From Leptospira bouyouniensis (lineage in GTDB: Bacteria > Spirochaetota > Leptospiria > Leptospirales > Leptospiraceae), in NCBI RefSeq assembly GCF_004769525.1, contig NZ_RQFT01000011.1:186001-250000 (forward strand): 64,000 nucleotides of DNA, written 5' to 3'. The notes beneath the pieces were generated by a model. It made no database searches. It had not been told where the DNA came from and was given only the letters and a program-made list of their open reading frames with translations. Both the position numbers and the translations under genes were made by a program. This document shows positions 36,227 through 48,634 of this stretch, one piece after another. Numbering within the stretch: position 1 is the stretch's first letter; every line of letters starts with the position of its first letter.

Positions 36227-36742
36227 TCATAACCATATTACCACATCATCTAGATCATCTTCACTAATCACATGTCGTATTTGGTCTTCTGTGGTGAATG
36301 AGATTGATTGGATGTGAATGGCATTCCAAATTTGGGTGTAAACAAAAGGACCAACATGGCATTTATAAATTGAGTTTGGTACGATACTTCTCTGAATAGA
36401 ACAAATGAGTTCTGGCGTTTTTTGTTCTTCAGGAATGAGAAATTGTTTTTTTTCATCGCTTGCAAAAAACAAAATTTGGAATTTAGAGATATTAATCTTA
36501 GTTAGGTTTTCTGTTTTTATAAAAAGTTGAAGTTCTTTTTTCTCTTTGTTATGCCTTGGTTGTATTGATACAAGAATTGGTAATCCAACTTCTTTTAAAA
36601 ACTCTTTCCGAGTTTCAAAATTGGATTTTTGAATTGAAGTGCCACAAGAAGCCAAACTGGTCACAAACAAAAGATACCTGAAGAGTGTAAAAATTGGTGA
36701 ACGATAGGTAAGAATGGAACTCTTTTCAATGAATAGCAACAA
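36227..36742 (-). CDS. lipoprotein of unknown function
   Basis: A 171-residue protein with a 33-residue leader ending in the lipobox SLASCGTS (Cys33). The mature part is a beta-rich domain with VGLPILVSIQPRH, KKELQLFIKTENLTKINISK and a C-terminal acidic end SEDDLDDVVIWL. I do not recognise a family. The gene lies 117 bases upstream of the SulP fusion gene on the same strand. The ATG is weakly supported and the leader is long; a later start is possible. Confidence 0.65.
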   Translation of the reverse strand: MLLFIEKSSILTYRSPIFTLFRYLLFVTSLASCGTSIQKSNFETRKEFLKEVGLPILVSIQPRHNKEKKELQLFIKTENLTKINISKFQILFFASDEKKQFLIPEEQKTPELICSIQRSIVPNSIYKCHVGPFVYTQIWNAIHIQSISFTTEDQIRHVISEDDLDDVVIWL

Positions 36743-36939
36743 ACTGTGTTAAGTTTCCTTTTTGAGGGAATGGACTCAATTCATTTTCCTCTTAGTTCTG
36801 CCCTGCTTTCTCTATTGAGAAACAAACTCAAAATCTCATTTTAGCCCTGCCAAGATTTATGAATTTACGGAAAGTGGAATCTGTCTAATTTTGGACGTAA
36901 TAGAAAAATTTACACCTACACTCTAACAGGAGCTCTTCA

Positions 36940-37629
36940 ATGACGTTGAGTCTAGACTTCTTTCGATCCTCAATTGGAAAGAAGATCATAATGGCCATTA
37001 CCGGATTTATCTGGTTTGGATTCGTGATCCTTCATATGGTCGGAAACCTTCAAGTTTTCCAAGGACCAGAAAAATTAAACACCTACGCAAAGTTTCTCAA
37101 AGATTTAGGTCCCCTTCTCTGGGTGGCTCGGATTGGACTCATCGTGGCCTTTGTGGGTCATGTTTGTACTGCTATCCTCCTAAAACTAGAAAACAGTTCA
37201 GCAAGACCAGTCTCCTACGCTAAAAATTCTACCATCCAAGCATCTGTTGCTTCCCGCACGATGGCATACAGTGGTTTATTACTTTTAACGTTTCTCATTT
37301 ACCATTTAGCGCATTTCACATTGGGTTATACCAACCCAGACCACTACACACATGAATACATTTTAAAAAATGGAGATGTGGTGCATGATGTGTATGCAAT
37401 GGTGATTCTTGGATTCCAAGACCCGGTCATTGCCATCTCATATGTAGTGTTTATGGTTTTCCTTGCTCTACATTTTTCCCATGCTTTGGGTTCCATGTTA
37501 CAAACGTTAGGCATCCTTGCACCAAAACACAATCCCACCATTCAAAAGATTTCCACAGGACTTGGACTCCTCGTTTTTATTGGAAATTGTTCCATGCCAC
37601 TCTCGATTTTACTCGGGTATGTGCGTTAA
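36940..37629 (+). CDS. sdhC: succinate dehydrogenase cytochrome b subunit
   Basis: Membrane anchor of complex II (type B, one subunit with five helices and two hemes). The 229-residue protein shows SSIGKKIIMAITGFIWFGFV, LHMVGNLQVFQG (heme His), VGHVCTAILL, YHLAHFTLG and ALHFSHALGSMLQTLG (heme His). ATG 36940 has AGGAG at 36928-36932. It begins the sdhCAB operon. Confidence 0.95.
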   Translation: MTLSLDFFRSSIGKKIIMAITGFIWFGFVILHMVGNLQVFQGPEKLNTYAKFLKDLGPLLWVARIGLIVAFVGHVCTAILLKLENSSARPVSYAKNSTIQASVASRTMAYSGLLLLTFLIYHLAHFTLGYTNPDHYTHEYILKNGDVVHDVYAMVILGFQDPVIAISYVVFMVFLALHFSHALGSMLQTLGILAPKHNPTIQKISTGLGLLVFIGNCSMPLSILLGYVR

Positions 37630-37647
37630 GGGGTTTTAGGAGAGAAT

Positions 37648-39572
<1,925 letters not shown>

Positions 39573-39573
<1 letters not shown>

Positions 39574-40313
39574 TGGATACAATGAAGTTACACCTTAAAG
39601 TTTGGAGACAAAAAGACAAAAACGACAAAGGTCGTATGGTCAGTTACGAAGCAAACAATGTAAATGAACATATGTCCTTTTTGGAAATGCTTGATGTTGT
39701 GAACGACGGCCTCATCAAAAAAGGAGAAGACCCAATTGCTTTCGACCATGACTGTCGTGAAGGAATTTGTGGTTCTTGTTCCATGGTGATCAACGGTGTT
39801 CCTCATGGTCCAGAAAAAGGAACCACCACTTGCCAGTTGCATATGCGTAAGTTCAAAGACGGTGATACTGTTGTGATCGAACCTTGGAGAGCAAAAGCTT
39901 TCCCTGTGACAAAGGATTTGGTCGTAGACCGATCTGCATTTGATCGCATCATCCAAGCGGGTGGTTATATAAACGTAAACACCGGTGGGGCACCAGATGG
40001 AAACGCACTTCCGATTCCAAAAGTGGATGCTGACCTGGCTATGGACGCTGCCACTTGCATTGGGTGTGGGGCTTGTGTCGCTGCGTGTAAAAATGCATCT
40101 GCCATGTTATTTGTTTCGGCAAAGGTCTCTCACTTGGCTCTTTTACCACAAGGTGTGGTAGAGAAAAAAGAAAGGGTACGCAAAATGGTCAGTGCGATGG
40201 ACAAAGAAGGATTTGGAAATTGTACTAACCAATACGAATGTGAAGCAGCTTGTCCGAAAGAAATTTCGGTAAACTTCATCACAAGGCTCAATAGAGAATA
40301 CATTTCTAGCTAA
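39573..40313 (+). CDS. sdhB: succinate dehydrogenase iron-sulfur subunit
   Basis: Electron-transfer subunit, 246 residues. The [2Fe-2S] cluster ligands are in [12 protein letters not shown] and TTCQLHM; the [4Fe-4S] and [3Fe-4S] ligands are in [13 protein letters not shown] and [13 protein letters not shown]. The start is the ATG at 39573 (TAATG overlap with sdhA); a frame open from 39480 lies inside sdhA and is rejected. A strong terminator follows. Confidence 0.97.
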
Positions 40314-40343
40314 GCTTAGAAATTGAATTTCAAAAGGAAAAGT

Positions 40344-40376
40344 AAAACCCGGACAATTATGCTCCGGGTTTTTTTG
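40344..40376. terminator. terminator after sdhCAB
   Basis: AAAACCCGGA and TCCGGGTTTT form a ten-base-pair stem with a nine-base loop, followed by TTT on the plus strand. It also ends near the stop of the converging minus-strand gene. Confidence 0.88.
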
Positions 40377-40379
40377 TAT

Positions 40380-41210
40380 TTAGACTTTAAAGAGTTTGTT
40401 ATTTGTTTTTTGGAAAACTTTCATTGTTTCTAATTCTTTTGAAAATAATTTCATCACATATTCGGCCCGTTCTTTGTCTTCCCCTTTGAGTTGGTTTAAT
40501 TGAACGTTAGATTTGCTTTTGATTTCTTCTGCCAAAGCCAAATTTTTTTGAATGAGAGCGAGTTGGCCTTTCGTTAAAAAAGCATAAAATTTTTCAAGTG
40601 GGTGTTTTGATTCGTCTTTTAAAATTTTATCTAAAAGTGGCTCCACCAAATCATCATTATTTGGATCTTCGTCCATTAAATATAAATTTGCGAGACTTAA
40701 AAGTTTACCTTCTTCTTTGTATTCAGTAGCTTTTTTATCAGAATACAAATCTTCAAAATATACAAATCGATTGGATTTAACTTGGCATATCGTAGCTAAT
40801 TGTTTTTGAAAATCACTCGTATCAATTTTATTTTTTTCTACATTAAAATTAGTGACAACGAGGAAAAGTAAGTCCCCTTCTTTTTCAATATAACGAAATC
40901 CAATCACAAGTTCAGAGTCATTTTCGTATCCTGGCAGATAAATTTGATTAGGGTGTTCTTTTGATGCGTGAGTGATCATAAAATCGACAATTGACTCGAT
41001 TTCACTTGGTGATAAATCTAAACTCAGGTGGCGAAAGATTCTAACTTCTAAAATATGACTTAGATAATATGGATTCGTTTGTGTAGGGTATGGAACATTA
41101 TTGACAGAAAGTCGAAAACGAATGTCATGCGGAGTGATCTGTTCTGCAAATGTTGGAATGGAAAAACAAAACAATAAAAGAGAGAGAAAATAAACTTCGA
41201 TACGTTTCAT
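40380..41210 (-). CDS. exported protein of unknown function
   Basis: A 276-residue protein with a signal peptide (VYFLSLLLFCFSIPTFA, cleaved near residue 22). The middle is mixed alpha/beta with LILE-like strands (HILEVRIFRHLSLDLSPSEI) and the last 80 residues are helical, TPR-like (LEKFYAFLTKGQLALIQKNL). I recognise no family. It is 20 bases downstream of the glycosyltransferase gene, so probably in the same lepA-led transcript. Confidence 0.7.
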   Translation of the reverse strand: MKRIEVYFLSLLLFCFSIPTFAEQITPHDIRFRLSVNNVPYPTQTNPYYLSHILEVRIFRHLSLDLSPSEIESIVDFMITHASKEHPNQIYLPGYENDSELVIGFRYIEKEGDLLFLVVTNFNVEKNKIDTSDFQKQLATICQVKSNRFVYFEDLYSDKKATEYKEEGKLLSLANLYLMDEDPNNDDLVEPLLDKILKDESKHPLEKFYAFLTKGQLALIQKNLALAEEIKSKSNVQLNQLKGEDKERAEYVMKLFSKELETMKVFQKTNNKLFKV

Positions 41211-41230
41211 GGAACCTCATTTCGTATCGA

Positions 41231-42217
41231 TTAGAATAATGAATCGTCTAACAAAGTCAACAAATCCTTTTTAGGAATGGATTGATTCGTTAGGAATAAA
41301 TCCTTAATTTGCTGCAGGAATTGTAAATTTTTTCCACGTTTTTCCCTTCCTTGGACTAGTGTATTTAGGCGAAATTGGATTGATAAAGATAAAAAATTTC
41401 TGTCATTGAAGGACGTTAAAGCCAAATTCGCATTGGTTCCTTTTGGGACTCGATCAGTTTCATGCTCCCCAATGATTTCATTCCAAATGCACAGTAAAGA
41501 ATACAGACGAAACCTTTCAATTCCTTGGAACTGGTTCGATAATTGGTCATGATGCCCCCCGTAGCGAGTGAGTAGGTTTTCTTCGATTAATCCAATTGAA
41601 AAACCAGAGAGTAAAATTCGATTCCAAAGATCATAGTCCTCACAAGTTTTCATCTCTTCTCGAAACATTCCAATGGTTGCCAAAGATTCTTTTTTTGCAA
41701 AGAAACTGGAACAAGTAACCATACATAAAGCAAGGGATTCTTGCAAAAAATGTCCTGATTTTTTTTTATATTTCCCTTTGGGTTCGAGTAAATTTCCTTT
41801 TTTATTCCAAACTTCATTGGTTTGCGAAAAATAAATATTGGTGTGTTTTTGATGGAATTGGATTTGTTTTTTTAGTTTTTCAGGATACCATTCATCGTCT
41901 GAATCGATAAAACTTATCCATTCACCTCTTGCGATTTGGATTCCAAAATTCCGTGCCGAACTCACTCCCCTATGTTCTGTTTGGTGGATTTGGATTGTTT
42001 TTTCTAACCTTCCAAATGATTGGACCTGTCGTTTCCATTCCAAAATTTTACTGAGTAAATACACCCAAGAACCATCAGTTGATCCGTCATCAATAATAAG
42101 CAGTTCCCAATTGGGGTAGGTTTGGTAGATTACTGAAAGGATTGCTCTTTCGACAAGATGACGCCTGTTAAATGTAGGAAGTATGACAGATATAAGTGGA
42201 TACTCTGTGACAGTCAT
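41231..42217 (-). CDS. family 2 glycosyltransferase
   Basis: A 328-residue GT-A fold enzyme. Hallmarks: ISVILPTFNRRHLVERAILS, LLIIDDGSTDGSW, GVSSARNFGIQIARGEWISF and the metal-binding DSDDEW, followed by the acceptor-side CEDYDLWNRILLSGF (ED base). It lacks membrane helices. The sugar and acceptor are not deducible. Its start overlaps the end of the PLP-fold gene by four bases. Confidence 0.9.
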   Translation of the reverse strand: MTVTEYPLISVILPTFNRRHLVERAILSVIYQTYPNWELLIIDDGSTDGSWVYLLSKILEWKRQVQSFGRLEKTIQIHQTEHRGVSSARNFGIQIARGEWISFIDSDDEWYPEKLKKQIQFHQKHTNIYFSQTNEVWNKKGNLLEPKGKYKKKSGHFLQESLALCMVTCSSFFAKKESLATIGMFREEMKTCEDYDLWNRILLSGFSIGLIEENLLTRYGGHHDQLSNQFQGIERFRLYSLLCIWNEIIGEHETDRVPKGTNANLALTSFNDRNFLSLSIQFRLNTLVQGREKRGKNLQFLQQIKDLFLTNQSIPKKDLLTLLDDSLF

Positions 42218-43296
42218 TTAAAAAAAACCTCAAGAATCATATCCAAATGTTGCACATGGCCTCCTTGGTGAAGGTAAAAGAGTGGCAGGTTTTGATTGAA
42301 ATTTGGTAAGTTTTCGTTTTTGTTATTTAATTTAGGTTCGGAGGGGAAAGTTCCAGTAATGTTTTGTATCTCAAAGAATTGGAGGAGAGATTTTGCACTG
42401 TAAATAGGTTCAAGAATGATATTTGTTGATGTATAAAACTTCTGGATGGATTGTATGTCTTTGCTTCGGGTTTTGGCAAATCGAGTCGTATAATTCGTGA
42501 AGGGACTCCGTTGAGAATTTGAGATACCTGAAATAATTTCATTCGGTGAAGTTTTCTCTGTAAAATTTAGAATCATTTCCTGAGAAATCGTTTGGATTTT
42601 TAACCCGAGTTTTTTTTGTAACGATTCGATCTTCGGGATCCAAGTGGCTTTTTTTTCGCCGACCATCACACCAAGGACAAAGATGGAAGAATCACGAAAG
42701 TAATCATACGCGGATAAAAAACTGGCCCCCGATCCAATTTCTAAAACTAAAGTTGCCATGTTCGCATGATTTTTGTTAGTGTGATAGAATCTTTCATCTC
42801 CTTTTGATTCTATTTTGATCCCATTTAAAATCTCATGGATCTCTTTTTCTAATTGTTGCCAGAAAGGACGAAGCCCATTTGATTGCGCTGGGTGGATTCC
42901 AAATTCTTGTAAACAGAGTCCTTCGAACGTTTTTGTTCTCTCGGAAAATGATTGTTCTGCTTCTTTTCGATTCGCATAACAATGGATTGTATGAGAATGG
43001 AGATTCACCAATCTTTCATTATAGGTTTTTAGTTTCGGGTCTTTGCTATAGGAGATGGTTTCCACCTGAAAACCAAAATAGCGGAGTATGGTGGTAAAAC
43101 TAGCTAAGTAGTTCCCATGAAGAGCACCCCAAAGGAGTACCTTTTTGATTTGATTCTTTTGTAAGGATTCGACAATGCCAGAAACTTTTCTCCACTTGGT
43201 TCCAAATCCAAATGGAAGTAGATCATCTCTGACCATCCAAATATCTGAAAGTTTTGTGATCCGAATGGGTAAATTGGGAAAATTAGGTGATGGAAT
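42214..43296 (-). CDS. PLP-dependent ACC deaminase/D-cysteine desulfhydrase-like protein, ATT start
   Basis: A fold type II pyridoxal-phosphate protein of about 360 residues. The pattern VRDDLLPFGFGTKWRKV matches the KRDDL.PFGGNKVRK block with the PLP lysine. The following ALHGNYLASFTTILRYFG replaces the family QSNH with HGNY, so the active-site Ser is Gly. The first ATG (43236) starts in the middle of the DDL strand. The frame is open upstream to the lepA stop, and those codons read PIRITKLSDIWM, as expected for the N terminus. An ATT at 43296 has GGGGA seven bases upstream. Substrate unknown, perhaps inactive. Overlaps the next gene by four bases. Confidence 0.75.
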   Translation of the reverse strand: MPSPNFPNLPIRITKLSDIWMVRDDLLPFGFGTKWRKVSGIVESLQKNQIKKVLLWGALHGNYLASFTTILRYFGFQVETISYSKDPKLKTYNERLVNLHSHTIHCYANRKEAEQSFSERTKTFEGLCLQEFGIHPAQSNGLRPFWQQLEKEIHEILNGIKIESKGDERFYHTNKNHANMATLVLEIGSGASFLSAYDYFRDSSIFVLGVMVGEKKATWIPKIESLQKKLGLKIQTISQEMILNFTEKTSPNEIISGISNSQRSPFTNYTTRFAKTRSKDIQSIQKFYTSTNIILEPIYSAKSLLQFFEIQNITGTFPSEPKLNNKNENLPNFNQNLPLFYLHQGGHVQHLDMILEVFFK

Positions 43297-43299
43297 TGG

Positions 43300-45105
43300 T
43301 TAGTCCCCAGTTTTCAAAATGGAAAGGAAAGCCTCTTGTGGGATCTCCACGTTTCCAATTTGTTTCATCCGTTTTTTCCCTTCTTTTTGTTTCTCGAGGA
43401 GTTTTTTCTTACGGGAAATATCTCCCCCATAACACTTTGCCGTTACGTTTTTACGGAGCGCAGAAATACTTTCGCGAGCCACAACTTTGGATCCAATCGC
43501 TGCTTGTAATGGGATCATAAACTGGTGGCGTGGGATGAGGTCTTTTAGTTTTTCGATGATGACTCGACCCCTCTCCTCCGCTTTGGACTTGTGTACGATA
43601 GAAGATAGGGCATCCACTGGTTCCCCGTTGACTAGGATATCCATTCGCACGAGTTTTGAATCTCTGTACCCTACTTCTTCATAGTCGAGAGACGCATAAC
43701 CTTTGGTATACGATTTAAGTTTGTCGTAAAATTCAAAAATCAATTCCGCAAGTGGAAGTTCATATGTTAACTGGAGTTTGTCTTTGGATAGGTAAACAGT
43801 GTCCATATGGATTCCACGTTTCTCAATCACAAGCGACATTATATTTCCGACATAGGATTCTGGGGCAATGATGGTTGCTTTGACAAAAGGTTCTTCCGAT
43901 TTTCCAATGAGGATCGGGTCTGGCCACTTACTTGGGTTATCCACTTCAATAAGTTCACCTTTTGATGTGGTAATGCGAAATTTTACGGAAGGTGCCGTTG
44001 TAATGAGTGCTAAATTAAATTCGCGTTCCAAACGTTCCTGGACAATTTCCATATGGAGGAGACCAAGGTAACCCACACGAAATCCAAATCCAAGAGCTGC
44101 AGAATTTTCTCTTTCAAAGGTAAGAGCCGAATCGTTTAATTTAAGTTTTTCAATGGCATCCACGAGAGCATCAAAGTCTTCCCCATTGATAGGAAAAAGA
44201 CCAGCAAATACCATTGGTTTTGCATCCTTAAACCCTTTGACATCTTCTGCTGTTTGGCGGTTGGCATGAGTGATAGTATCCCCTGTTTTGGCATCACCCA
44301 TCTTTTTCATCCCGGCAACTACATACCCAACGTCACCCGCTTGTAATTCTTCGCAAGCCACCATGGAAAGCCGGTTGATCCCTACTTCTGTCACGGTAAA
44401 CTGGCGGCCAATGTTCATCATATGGATCACTTCTCCTTTGCGAAGTTTTCCATCGTATAATCTAACTTTGGCGACAACACCCATGTAGGTATCAAAAAAA
44501 GAATCATAGATAAGGGCTTTGAGTGGTGCTTCTACATCCCCTTTGGGAGGAGGTAATAAATAACAAATGGCTTCGAGTACTTCTTGTACATTGAGACCCG
44601 TTTTTGCCGAGATAGGAATGGCTTCTTCTGGATTGAGACCGAGAGATTCCTCAATCATGAGTTTGCATTTATCGATATCGGCTGATGGTAGATCAATTTT
44701 ATTGATGACGGGGATGATCCGTAAGTCGAGATCCATTGCTAGGTAGAGGTTTGCGAGAGTTTGGGCTTCCACTCCTTGGCTTGCATCGACAATAAGGAGA
44801 ACCCCTTCACAGGCGGCAAGGGAGCGGGACACTTCGTACGTAAAGTCCACGTGGCCCGGGGTATCAATTAAATTCAGGTGATAAATATTTCCGTCTTTGG
44901 CATGGTAATCAAAGGACGCATTGTTTGCTTTGATAGTGATCCCACGTTCCCTTTCAATGTCCATGGAATCGAGGATTTGGTCTTTTTTCGTTCGTTGGTC
45001 TGTCACAAGACCAATCTCGAGCAAACGATCCGCCAGAGTGGACTTTCCGTGGTCGACATGGGCAATGATGGAAAAATTGCGGGTGAATTTTTGGCGTTCG
45101 TTCAC
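43300..45105 (-). CDS. lepA: elongation factor 4 (LepA)
   Basis: Ribosome-associated GTPase that remobilises stalled ribosomes and aids 30S assembly. The 601-residue sequence has G1 [11 protein letters not shown]2 [13 protein letters not shown]3 DTPGHVDF and G4 NKIDLP, then LepA-specific C-terminal blocks ([20 protein letters not shown]). GTG start at 45105 with AGAGGGA just upstream. Divergent from eno over a 120-base gap. The last gene bases include the SD used by the ATT-start gene. Confidence 0.97.
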   Translation of the reverse strand: MNERQKFTRNFSIIAHVDHGKSTLADRLLEIGLVTDQRTKKDQILDSMDIERERGITIKANNASFDYHAKDGNIYHLNLIDTPGHVDFTYEVSRSLAACEGVLLIVDASQGVEAQTLANLYLAMDLDLRIIPVINKIDLPSADIDKCKLMIEESLGLNPEEAIPISAKTGLNVQEVLEAICYLLPPPKGDVEAPLKALIYDSFFDTYMGVVAKVRLYDGKLRKGEVIHMMNIGRQFTVTEVGINRLSMVACEELQAGDVGYVVAGMKKMGDAKTGDTITHANRQTAEDVKGFKDAKPMVFAGLFPINGEDFDALVDAIEKLKLNDSALTFERENSAALGFGFRVGYLGLLHMEIVQERLEREFNLALITTAPSVKFRITTSKGELIEVDNPSKWPDPILIGKSEEPFVKATIIAPESYVGNIMSLVIEKRGIHMDTVYLSKDKLQLTYELPLAELIFEFYDKLKSYTKGYASLDYEEVGYRDSKLVRMDILVNGEPVDALSSIVHKSKAEERGRVIIEKLKDLIPRHQFMIPLQAAIGSKVVARESISALRKNVTAKCYGGDISRKKKLLEKQKEGKKRMKQIGNVEIPQEAFLSILKTGD

Positions 45106-45212
45106 GGTTCCCTCTTCTTTTTAAGTCATTTTCCTGGAACGAGGCTCTTTGTCGAAAAAGTTTATTGTCAGAGGCTTAAATTTCCTAAGACTGGAAGGAA
45201 ATTATCCCTTAG

Positions 45213-46529
<1,317 letters not shown>

Positions 46530-46530
46530 T

Positions 46531-46995
46531 ATGACAGCGACTAAAGCCTCCCTCCTCTTAACCTACGTTTGTGCTTGTTTATACCTCGGACTTTTGTCTG
46601 AGTCAGGGGTGGCAGAACGTATGCGTTTGGAAAAAGAACTCATCAATCTCAACGCAGAGGTAGAGAGGCTTGTAGTTGAGAATCAGGGACTCGAAGAAAA
46701 GGAGAGGCGTCTGAAAAATGATGCCTATGCCTTAGAACAAGAAGCCCGGAAATACTATTTGCTTTCTGAAACCGCCCATGTCCTGAAATTTGAAGAGTTT
46801 CCAGAAAGTGCGGCAGCAAAAACGAAAGTTTTACCAACCCCTTTCCGAGCCGCTGGGTTCGGAGGTGAGTGGAAAGAACCCCCTCTTTTTCTATTACGAT
46901 TCTTTTTTATTTCTTTCAGTGTTTTCCTGATTCTAGGTGTGTACTATAAGCTGAAACGCTTGCCTCATACGTCTAACCAGAAAAGACTGAACTAA
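46531..46995 (+). CDS. DivIC/FtsB-like coiled-coil membrane protein
   Basis: A 154-residue protein. An N-terminal membrane segment (about residues 5-22) is followed by a coiled coil (residues 28-75, [20 protein letters not shown]) and the DivIC-like block [20 protein letters not shown]. FtsB/DivIC proteins recruit the divisome, and the gene is often next to eno. Unusually, a second hydrophobic segment lies near the C terminus (about 117-140), followed by a basic tail. Normal FtsB has only one membrane segment. The identification is by pattern and context. Confidence 0.6.
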   Translation: MTATKASLLLTYVCACLYLGLLSESGVAERMRLEKELINLNAEVERLVVENQGLEEKERRLKNDAYALEQEARKYYLLSETAHVLKFEEFPESAAAKTKVLPTPFRAAGFGGEWKEPPLFLLRFFFISFSVFLILGVYYKLKRLPHTSNQKRLN

Positions 46996-46996
46996 T

Positions 46997-47605
46997 ATGC
47001 CAGAAGAAGAAACACCAGAAAAAGAAATCACCGAAACCATCCAAGATCTCATCAGCGATAAAAATATGGGAAAGAAGTTCCTGGAAAAACGGAAAATCTT
47101 TCTCTGGGGACCTGTCACTGATGAATCCTCAAAAGAACTCACTGCCAAGTTGATGTACCTAGAAATGGTAGATCCTGGAAAACCTATTACGTTTTATATC
47201 AATAGCCCAGGTGGTGTTGTCACTTCTGGTCTTGTCGTGTATGACACGATGCAAATGATCTCCTCTCCAGTACACACTGTTTGTATGGGAATGGCAGCTT
47301 CTATGGGTTCCATTTTACTCATTGGTGGGAAAAAGGGAAATCGTTACATATGGCCAAATGGTCGAGTGATGATCCACCAACCATCAATTGGCGGACAAAT
47401 CCAAGCTCCTGCAACGGATTTACTCATCCATGCACAGGACATTGTCAAAACAAAAGAAAAACTCAATCAGATGTTAGCAGACGCATGTGGTAAAACCTAC
47501 GAGCAATTGGTGGAAGACACTGATCGCGATTATTATATGGATGCCGAACAAGCTCTTGCTTATGGCATCGTTGATAAAATCGTAAACACAATTGACGTCG
47601 TCTAA
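46997..47605 (+). CDS. clpP: ATP-dependent Clp protease proteolytic subunit
   Basis: Serine protease tetradecamer that degrades proteins unfolded by ClpX or ClpA/C. The 202-residue protein has the nucleophile Ser102 in GMAASMGS, His127 in MIHQPS and the Asp of the triad downstream ([20 protein letters not shown]). ATG 46997 starts two bases after the preceding stop. No clpX follows. The next gene overlaps its end by 14 bases. Confidence 0.96.
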   Translation: MPEEETPEKEITETIQDLISDKNMGKKFLEKRKIFLWGPVTDESSKELTAKLMYLEMVDPGKPITFYINSPGGVVTSGLVVYDTMQMISSPVHTVCMGMAASMGSILLIGGKKGNRYIWPNGRVMIHQPSIGGQIQAPATDLLIHAQDIVKTKEKLNQMLADACGKTYEQLVEDTDRDYYMDAEQALAYGIVDKIVNTIDVV

Positions 47606-48608
47606 CAAAGAATTTAAACCAAGAAGATTTTTAGAAGGTCGTCACCTTCAAACTGTCTACAATGTACTTTTTCCTCCAGATAATGCTTTGGAGGATGAGT
47701 ATTATTCTGAAAGTATCCTCATTCCAACAAACGATGGTTCTGGGGATATCCTTTGGTTGGAACACAATCCTCCCCTTTCTCTAGTGCGAAAGAAAGCATC
47801 TCCTTGGAACGGATATTATATCATGCTTGTCCATGGAATGGAAGGGAGTTCTGAATCCCATTATATGGTAAGTGTGGGAAAGGAAGCATTGAATCGTGGT
47901 TACGGTGTCATTCGTATGAATTTACGTAATTGTGGTCGAGGGCTTGGACTTGCCAAAAAACCATATAATGCTGGTCAGTCAGAAGACATTGAAATTGTAT
48001 TAAAGTATATTTATAAACATTTTACGAAATCTATATTTGTTTCAGGTTTTTCATTATCAGCCAATATGGTTTTAAAGTTTTTTGGGGAAAAAAGGGAACA
48101 TTATGCAAAAGCATTTTCCGCAACCTCTCCTCCTTTGGACCTGAAACGAAGTTGTGATTTTATTGATTCCCGTGCTGGAAATTTTTATCGGGACCATTTT
48201 TTGGAAACTATGAAAGAAAAGGTATCCTTAGGTATCTACGCTATTTCTGAAAAAATGAAAGAACAAGTTCTGCGTAGTAAATCTTTTTTCGATTTTGATG
48301 ATTTTTTTACAGCACCAATTTCTGGTTATGCGAATGTGCTCGAATATTACAATATTTGTTCTAGTGTTAAGTATTTATCAGGGATAAAAATTCCAGGACT
48401 CATTGTCCATGCTGATGATGATCCTGTTGTGCCATCCGAAGTTTGGCATGAAATTCGATGGAATTCGTTTCCCTATTTGCAAACGGTTCTCACGGAAAAA
48501 GGTGGTCATGTCGGTTTTATCAGTGATCCCTCACCTGAAAACCCTGAAGGAAGATGGTTACCAAAAATCATTCTCGATTTTTTTGATTCAAAAATCAAAT
48601 CCAAGTAG
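47592..48608 (+). CDS. alpha/beta hydrolase, YheT family
   Basis: A 338-residue hydrolase-4 family protein. [19 protein letters not shown] at the N terminus, [14 protein letters not shown] (oxyanion loop), the nucleophile elbow SGFSLSANM, the acid in [10 protein letters not shown], and the catalytic His in KGGHVGFI are visible. Members cleave esters or lipids; substrates are mostly unknown. It starts at TTG 47592 inside clpP and is probably translationally coupled. Confidence 0.88.
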   Translation: MTSSNKEFKPRRFLEGRHLQTVYNVLFPPDNALEDEYYSESILIPTNDGSGDILWLEHNPPLSLVRKKASPWNGYYIMLVHGMEGSSESHYMVSVGKEALNRGYGVIRMNLRNCGRGLGLAKKPYNAGQSEDIEIVLKYIYKHFTKSIFVSGFSLSANMVLKFFGEKREHYAKAFSATSPPLDLKRSCDFIDSRAGNFYRDHFLETMKEKVSLGIYAISEKMKEQVLRSKSFFDFDDFFTAPISGYANVLEYYNICSSVKYLSGIKIPGLIVHADDDPVVPSEVWHEIRWNSFPYLQTVLTEKGGHVGFISDPSPENPEGRWLPKIILDFFDSKIKSK

Positions 48609-48634
48609 TATTAAATAATTTAGGAAGGTTTAAG

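Noticed and set aside
43236..43300. A plain intergenic spacer between lepA and the PLP-fold gene
   Set aside because: The reading frame is open through it, encodes family-like residues and has an ATT with a good ribosome site, so I extend the gene.
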